Shown: piece after piece, positions 59,783-64,000 of the stretch
Layout: each line of letters opens with the position of its first letter
Position numbering within the stretch: position 1 is the first letter of the stretch
Made by a program: the position numbers and the translations under genes
The notes under the pieces: model-generated
What the model was told of the DNA's origin: nothing
The model's input: the letters and a program-made list of their open reading frames with translations, nothing else
The model's database searches: none
From: Devosia submarina
Lineage (GTDB): Bacteria; Pseudomonadota; Alphaproteobacteria; Rhizobiales; Devosiaceae
DNA: 64,000 bases
NCBI RefSeq assembly: GCF_003056345.1
Contig: NZ_PYWB01000001.1
Location: 248,001 to 312,000, forward strand
Reading direction: 5' to 3'

Positions 59783-62700
59783 CTAGACAGCCTCCCGGAA
59801 ACTTTCCGCTGTCTGCAGGTCCACCGAGACCAGCTGGCTTACGCCTCGCTCGGCCATGGTCACCCCGAACAATCGATCCACACGGCTCATGGTAATGGGA
59901 TTGTGCGTAATCACCATGAAGCGTGTGTTGGTGCGCTGCCGCATGGATTCGAGCAGATTGCAGAACCGCTCCACATTGGCATCGTCCAGGGGAGCATCGA
60001 CCTCATCGAGCACGCAGATCGGGGCCGGATTGGTGAGGAACACGGCAAAGATCAGGCTCATCGCGGTTAGCGCCTGTTCCCCGCCCGAAAGGAGGGTCAT
60101 GGTCTGCGGCTTCTTGCCGGGCGGGCGGGCAATGATTTCGAGCCCTGCTTCCAGCGGATCATCGCTTTCCACAAAGGTGAGCTCGGCCGTGCCCCCGCCA
60201 AATAGGCTGGTGAAAAGCTCCTGGAAATGCGCATTCACCTTGCCGAAAGCCTCGTTGAGCCTAATGCGGCCCTCGCGGTTTAGCGATTGGATGCCGGTGC
60301 GCAGCTTGGCGATGGCCTCAATCAGATCGTCACGGTCGGCAATAAGCGTATCGAGCTTTTCCTGAACCTCGCCGGCTTCCTTTTCGGCCGACAAATTCAC
60401 CCCGCCCAGTCGCTCGCGCTCGGCCTTGAGCCGCTCCACCTTTTGCTCGATTGCCGTTTCCGAGGGGAGGGGCTCTTCGGGTCGGATGCCTGACGCCTCC
60501 AACGTTCGCGATGCAGGTATATCGAGTGTTTCCTCGATTTGACGCTCGATCTGTTGCCGCTGCGCGATAAAACCCTTCGCCCGCTCCTCGATGCGCGTGA
60601 GCTCGATCCGCACGCTCGCAAGCGTGTCGTTTGCAGCCTTCAGGTTCTTGTCGGCTTCGCGGAACTGGGTTTGCGCCACATTGTAGCTGTCGCCCGCAGC
60701 CTTGTGCTCGATCTTGGCTTGTTCAATTTGCTCCTCGAGCTGCTCCCTTCGCGCAGCAAAACCATCCGGCGTTTCAGTGACGCTCCTGAGCTGCTCGCGG
60801 ATTTCCCCCTTTCGCTGCTCAAGGGTCGCCAATTGCACCTGGGCGCCATCGCGTCGGCGCTGCCAGCTCAATGTATCGCGCTCCAGTTGCGCCATTCGGC
60901 TGTCACGCATGCGCGCAGCAGTTTCGAAATTGCCCAGCCGCAACCGCGCCTGTTCCGCCCGCTCCCTGACCGCAGCCAAGACTGACTGTTGTTCCTGAGC
61001 CTTTGCAGCAGCGTCTTCCTCCGAGCCCACTTCGCTCAGAACCGCCTCGGCTTCTTCGCGCAGGGCCGCGGCCTCTGCCACACTGGCAGTGAGCCGCAGT
61101 CGCGCTTCCTCCACAGCCGATTGCCGCGCCGTCAGATCGCCAATGGCGCGCTGCGCCTTGTCCACTTCCACCTGCGCCGTGCCAATGGCGTGTTGCGCCG
61201 TACGCCAGGCGTCGCGCCTGGCGCGTTGATCCTGCCGGGCCGCGTCCAGGGCTGTATTGAGCGTTTCGATCTCGCGCTTGACGAAGCTGTGCTCGCCCCT
61301 GGTGCGGGCGATTTCCTCCTCCAACTCTGCCAGCCTATTGCGCTGCGCCAGCCGCTGCGCAGCAGGAGTCGGAGCATCGGCCGCCGCCACAAAGCCATCC
61401 CACCGCCACAAGGCACCATCCATCGTCACCAGCCGCTGGCCGGGCTTAAGCGCATGCATTAGGCCCGGACCATCCGCCGCATCGATGAGTCCGATCTGAT
61501 CCAGACGCCGCTTGAGCAGGGCACTTCCGGTCACGTAGCGAGACAGCGGCTCGGCCGCCTGGGGCAGGGCGGCGTCATCACTATGATCCACCGGCACAGA
61601 CCAGTGCATGGGGGCGCCGGCATCCGAGCTTGCTTCCAGATCATCGCCGAGCGCTGCGCCCAGCGCTGTTTCATACCCCGGCGCCACCTTGAGTTCATCG
61701 ACAATGGCCGGCCAAAGGCTTGCGCCCACATTGAGCATCTTGCCCAGCGTGCTGGCCTCGCCCTGCAATCGGTTGAGCGCTGCTTCGATCGACGCAAGCC
61801 GGGGCCGGGCAGCTTCCAGCGCTTCCTCGGCAATTGCAACTGTTTCATCCGCCTCCAACGTCAGCTCTTCGGCCGCCGCCGCGCTGTCCTTTGCGTCCGC
61901 CAGTGCCGCCTGCATGGCGCTCAGAGTTTCGTCGGCGCCAAGACTGAGGGCGATCTGTTCGGCCTCGTGCTCGACATCACGCAATTGCCCGTTGAGGCGC
62001 TCCAGCCGGATGGCCGCATCCTGAGCGGCCCGAACAGTCTGCGCCCGTTGCGCTCGCAATTGCGACAACTCATCGGCAGCCGCCCGTGCCACTGCCTCTG
62101 CGGCATCAACCGCGGCTCGAGCTTCCTCGGCAATTTGCCGTGCCTCGTCATAGTCGACCTGCGCTGCCTCGGCTTCCGCCTCCAGCACTGCCTGCTCCTC
62201 GGCATAAGCCGCGAGCGTCGCCTCGCTTTCGGCAGCCAACTCCTGCTCGCGCGCGCCGTCCCGCTCCAATTGCTTGAGGCGATCTTCCAGCTCCTGTCGG
62301 CGTTGGTCGGCCCGGCGAGCTTCTGCCGTCAACTGTTCAGCCATGATCGTATAGCGCTGCAGCACCGCCCCGGTCACCGCCTCCCGCTCCCGCAAGGGCT
62401 GCAGGGCGGTATCGGCAAGATCGAGCTGCTTTTGCGCTTGGAACTGCCCATGGGTTGCATCGGCCAATTGCCGGATCAGCACCGCCTGCTGCGCCTCGGC
62501 TTCCTTTTCTGCAAAGCGCGCACCTACCCAGCGTATATGATAAAGCGTTGCCTCGGCCCGTCGGATGTCCCCGCTCAGCGCCCGGTAACGGGTGGCCAGC
62601 CGCGCCTGGCGCTTGAGCGTCTCGAGCTGAGTTTCGATCTGGGCGATCACATCGTCCACGCGCTCGAGGTTTGCTTCCGCTGCGCGCAGCCGCAGTTCTG

Positions 62701-63238
62701 CTTCGTGCCGCCGCGAATGAAGGCCGGATATGCCCGCAGCCTCTTCCAGCAAGGCCCGTCGCGCGGTGGGCTTGGCCGCAATCAACTCACCGATCTGCCC
62801 CTGTCGGACCATGGCGGGGGAATGGGCTCCGGTCGAAGCATCGGCAAACAGCAATTGGACGTCGCGCGCTCGCACCTCGCGCCCATTCACGCGATAAACC
62901 GATCCCTGTTCCCGCTCTATGCGGCGGGTGACTTCCAGAATATCGGCATTGTTGAGAGCGGCGGGCGCGGTGCGGTCCGAATTGTCTAGCACCAGGGTGA
63001 CTTCGGCTGAGTTGCGCGCCGGGCGATTCCCAGAACCCGAAAAGATCACATCGTCCATGCCAGAAGCGCGCATGGCCTTGTATGAGCTTTCGCCCATGAC
63101 CCAGCGCATGGCTTCCACCAGGTTGGACTTGCCGCAGCCATTGGGTCCGACAATGCCCGTCAGCCCCGGCTCCATCACCAGTGTCATCTCGTCCGAAAAT
63201 GACTTGAAGCCATGCAGCTTGAGGCGGGTAAATTTCAT
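59783..63238 (-). CDS. smc: Chromosome segregation protein SMC
   Basis: A 1151-residue condensin ATPase. The Walker A GPNGCGKS is at residues 31-38. Long coiled coils flank a hinge (about 490-650, around LGAALGDDLEASSD and ALWRWDGFVAAA). The C-terminal head has the signature LLSGGEQALTAMSLIFAVF and Walker B ICVLDEVDAPLDD. The N-terminal MKFTRLKLHGFKSF is the usual start. The partner genes scpA and scpB are not in the window. Confidence 0.97.
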   Translation of the reverse strand: MKFTRLKLHGFKSFSDEMTLVMEPGLTGIVGPNGCGKSNLVEAMRWVMGESSYKAMRASGMDDVIFSGSGNRPARNSAEVTLVLDNSDRTAPAALNNADILEVTRRIEREQGSVYRVNGREVRARDVQLLFADASTGAHSPAMVRQGQIGELIAAKPTARRALLEEAAGISGLHSRRHEAELRLRAAEANLERVDDVIAQIETQLETLKRQARLATRYRALSGDIRRAEATLYHIRWVGARFAEKEAEAQQAVLIRQLADATHGQFQAQKQLDLADTALQPLREREAVTGAVLQRYTIMAEQLTAEARRADQRRQELEDRLKQLERDGAREQELAAESEATLAAYAEEQAVLEAEAEAAQVDYDEARQIAEEARAAVDAAEAVARAAADELSQLRAQRAQTVRAAQDAAIRLERLNGQLRDVEHEAEQIALSLGADETLSAMQAALADAKDSAAAAEELTLEADETVAIAEEALEAARPRLASIEAALNRLQGEASTLGKMLNVGASLWPAIVDELKVAPGYETALGAALGDDLEASSDAGAPMHWSVPVDHSDDAALPQAAEPLSRYVTGSALLKRRLDQIGLIDAADGPGLMHALKPGQRLVTMDGALWRWDGFVAAADAPTPAAQRLAQRNRLAELEEEIARTRGEHSFVKREIETLNTALDAARQDQRARRDAWRTAQHAIGTAQVEVDKAQRAIGDLTARQSAVEEARLRLTASVAEAAALREEAEAVLSEVGSEEDAAAKAQEQQSVLAAVRERAEQARLRLGNFETAARMRDSRMAQLERDTLSWQRRRDGAQVQLATLEQRKGEIREQLRSVTETPDGFAARREQLEEQIEQAKIEHKAAGDSYNVAQTQFREADKNLKAANDTLASVRIELTRIEERAKGFIAQRQQIERQIEETLDIPASRTLEASGIRPEEPLPSETAIEQKVERLKAERERLGGVNLSAEKEAGEVQEKLDTLIADRDDLIEAIAKLRTGIQSLNREGRIRLNEAFGKVNAHFQELFTSLFGGGTAELTFVESDDPLEAGLEIIARPPGKKPQTMTLLSGGEQALTAMSLIFAVFLTNPAPICVLDEVDAPLDDANVERFCNLLESMRQRTNTRFMVITHNPITMSRVDRLFGVTMAERGVSQLVSVDLQTAESFREAV

Positions 63239-63265
63239 TGTCCTCGCTCCCTGAGCAAGGCAAAT

Positions 63266-63287
63266 GCCTCCCCCTGATGGGGGAGGC
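63266..63287. repeat. Family A palindrome between dsbA-like gene and smc
   Basis: GCCTCCCCC-TGAT-GGGGGAGGC, a 9-bp stem with no T-run, matches the hairpin type found inside cobN and near 9658. It lies between two co-directional genes and could slow transcription. Confidence 0.65.
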
Positions 63288-63304
63288 GCAGTGGCTGGAG
63301 CAGC

Positions 63305-64000
63305 TTATTGTGCAGCAGGGGCCGCAGGTGCAGCGGGAGCTGCCGGTGCTGGTGGCGCAGCAGGAGCTGTAGCCTCGGGTGCGATGGGCGAAACCGCAGG
63401 AACGGTTCCCGGTGCAGTTTCAACTGGCAACGGGGTTTCTGGTGGAACGGTGGCGGGCACGGCATTGTCGGTGCTCGGCACGAAATCGGCGGGGATGAGC
63501 GGATCGATTTCAGCTGCCAGCTGTTCAAGGCTCTTGTCACCGCTCAGCGTCTTGCCATTGATATAGAAGGTGGGCGTTCCGGCCAGACCGAATTCATTGA
63601 GGGCCTGTTCGCGCACGGCTTCCATCCCGGTGAACAGCGCCTGATTCGTCAATGCGGCGTCGAAACTTTCCTGGGTAAAGCCGAGCTGCTTGGCAATGTC
63701 GAGGATCGCGTCGCGCGGGGTTTCCGACGTTGCCCACTGCGTCTGGGTGCGGAAATAGGTCGACACAACATTGTGGTAATTGGTTGGGCCAGAAGCTTCT
63801 GCCAGCATGAAAACAGCCGCGTCGAGTACGTTGCGCACGAATGGACGCGCTATGTACTTCACCTTGCCCGTATTGACGTAGGCCTCGATAAAGGCAGGCT
63901 TTACGTTGTTGGAAAATGCCGCACAGTGCGGGCAGGTGGGCGAGGCATATTCGATAACCGTAACCGGCGCCGTATCGCTGCCCAGTACATGGTCAGCCAG
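63305..64000 (-). CDS. DsbA-family thiol oxidoreductase, 5'-truncated
   Basis: The frame is open to the right edge of the window, so the N-terminus is missing. The visible 231 residues begin LADHVLGSDTAPVTVIEYAS and contain the active site CPHC about 25 residues in, then a thioredoxin-like domain with the cis-Pro loop GTPTFYING. The C-terminus is a Pro/Ala-rich tail of about 40 residues with repeated PAAP units, likely disordered. It is probably periplasmic. The nearer in-frame GTG at 63862 would cut off the active site and is not the start. Confidence 0.9.
   Translation of the reverse strand: MADHVLGSDTAPVTVIEYASPTCPHCAAFSNNVKPAFIEAYVNTGKVKYIARPFVRNVLDAAVFMLAEASGPTNYHNVVSTYFRTQTQWATSETPRDAILDIAKQLGFTQESFDAALTNQALFTGMEAVREQALNEFGLAGTPTFYINGKTLSGDKSLEQLAAEIDPLIPADFVPSTDNAVPATVPPETPLPVETAPGTVPAVSPIAPEATAPAAPPAPAAPAAPAAPAAQ

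Overview
The window is a GC-rich chromosomal segment of an alphaproteobacterium in the Hyphomicrobiales, most likely a Devosia-type genome (Devosiaceae). I infer this from the aerobic cobalamin genes, the split glycine decarboxylase P-protein, the b/b' pair of ATP synthase, the IalB, DUF1127, DUF2093 and DUF4170 families, and the many short palindromic repeats. No rRNA, tRNA, CRISPR array, insertion sequence, phage or plasmid gene was seen. Almost all of it is housekeeping and metabolic DNA with tightly packed or overlapping genes.

Layout. 1-14158 is a vitamin B12 locus: the end of a CbtA-type cobalt transporter, cobW, cobN (cobaltochelatase large subunit) and cobO. After an unrelated secreted protein and a cation-diffusion-facilitator exporter come cobE behind a candidate short cobalamin riboswitch, cobK on the opposite strand, then cobB-cobQ-cobD, and cobU on the opposite strand. 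These give cobalt handling, one ring-contraction-stage function, the precorrin-6 reductase, cobalt insertion, amidation, adenosylation and nucleotide-loop assembly. The remaining ring-methylation genes and cobS/cobT are not in the window. 14358-19379 holds a BadF-type sugar kinase followed by zwf-pgl-edd (upper Entner-Doudoroff pathway). 19373-34797 is a mixed set: metallophosphoesterase, endonuclease-type mutL, tadA, a patatin-like lipase, purD, gshA, rsmE, ubiA, an IMPase/CysQ-like phosphatase with DUF4170, an LpxB-related protein, DUF2093, xseA and a LysR regulator.

34947-36152 carries small DUF1127, PilZ and IalB genes. 36449-42570 is the aa3 cytochrome c oxidase operon (coxB, ctaD, ctaB, a one-helix protein, ctaG, coxC, SURF1). 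It is followed by thrC, an M16 peptidase, a GNAT acetyltransferase and a large membrane GGDEF-EAL protein whose GGDEF signature is degenerate. 49026-51744 holds yqgE, a DsbD-N-like protein, a peroxiredoxin and a lipoprotein. 51888-56582 is the glycine cleavage operon gcvT-gcvH-gcvPA-gcvPB on the minus strand, behind a clear tandem glycine riboswitch. 56787-59554 is the F0 part of ATP synthase (atpI-atpB-atpE-b'-b), with a terminator-like hairpin inside the operon after atpE. 59783-64000 holds smc and the 3' part of a DsbA-family oxidoreductase gene.

The most unusual signals are not genes. Four different palindromic repeats sit in frame inside cobN. A nested repeat lies upstream of cobB. The cobalamin-riboswitch-like leader of cobE appears to lack part of the usual aptamer and merges with a hairpin over the ribosome binding site. 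I did not find a convincing wholly new multi-gene system.
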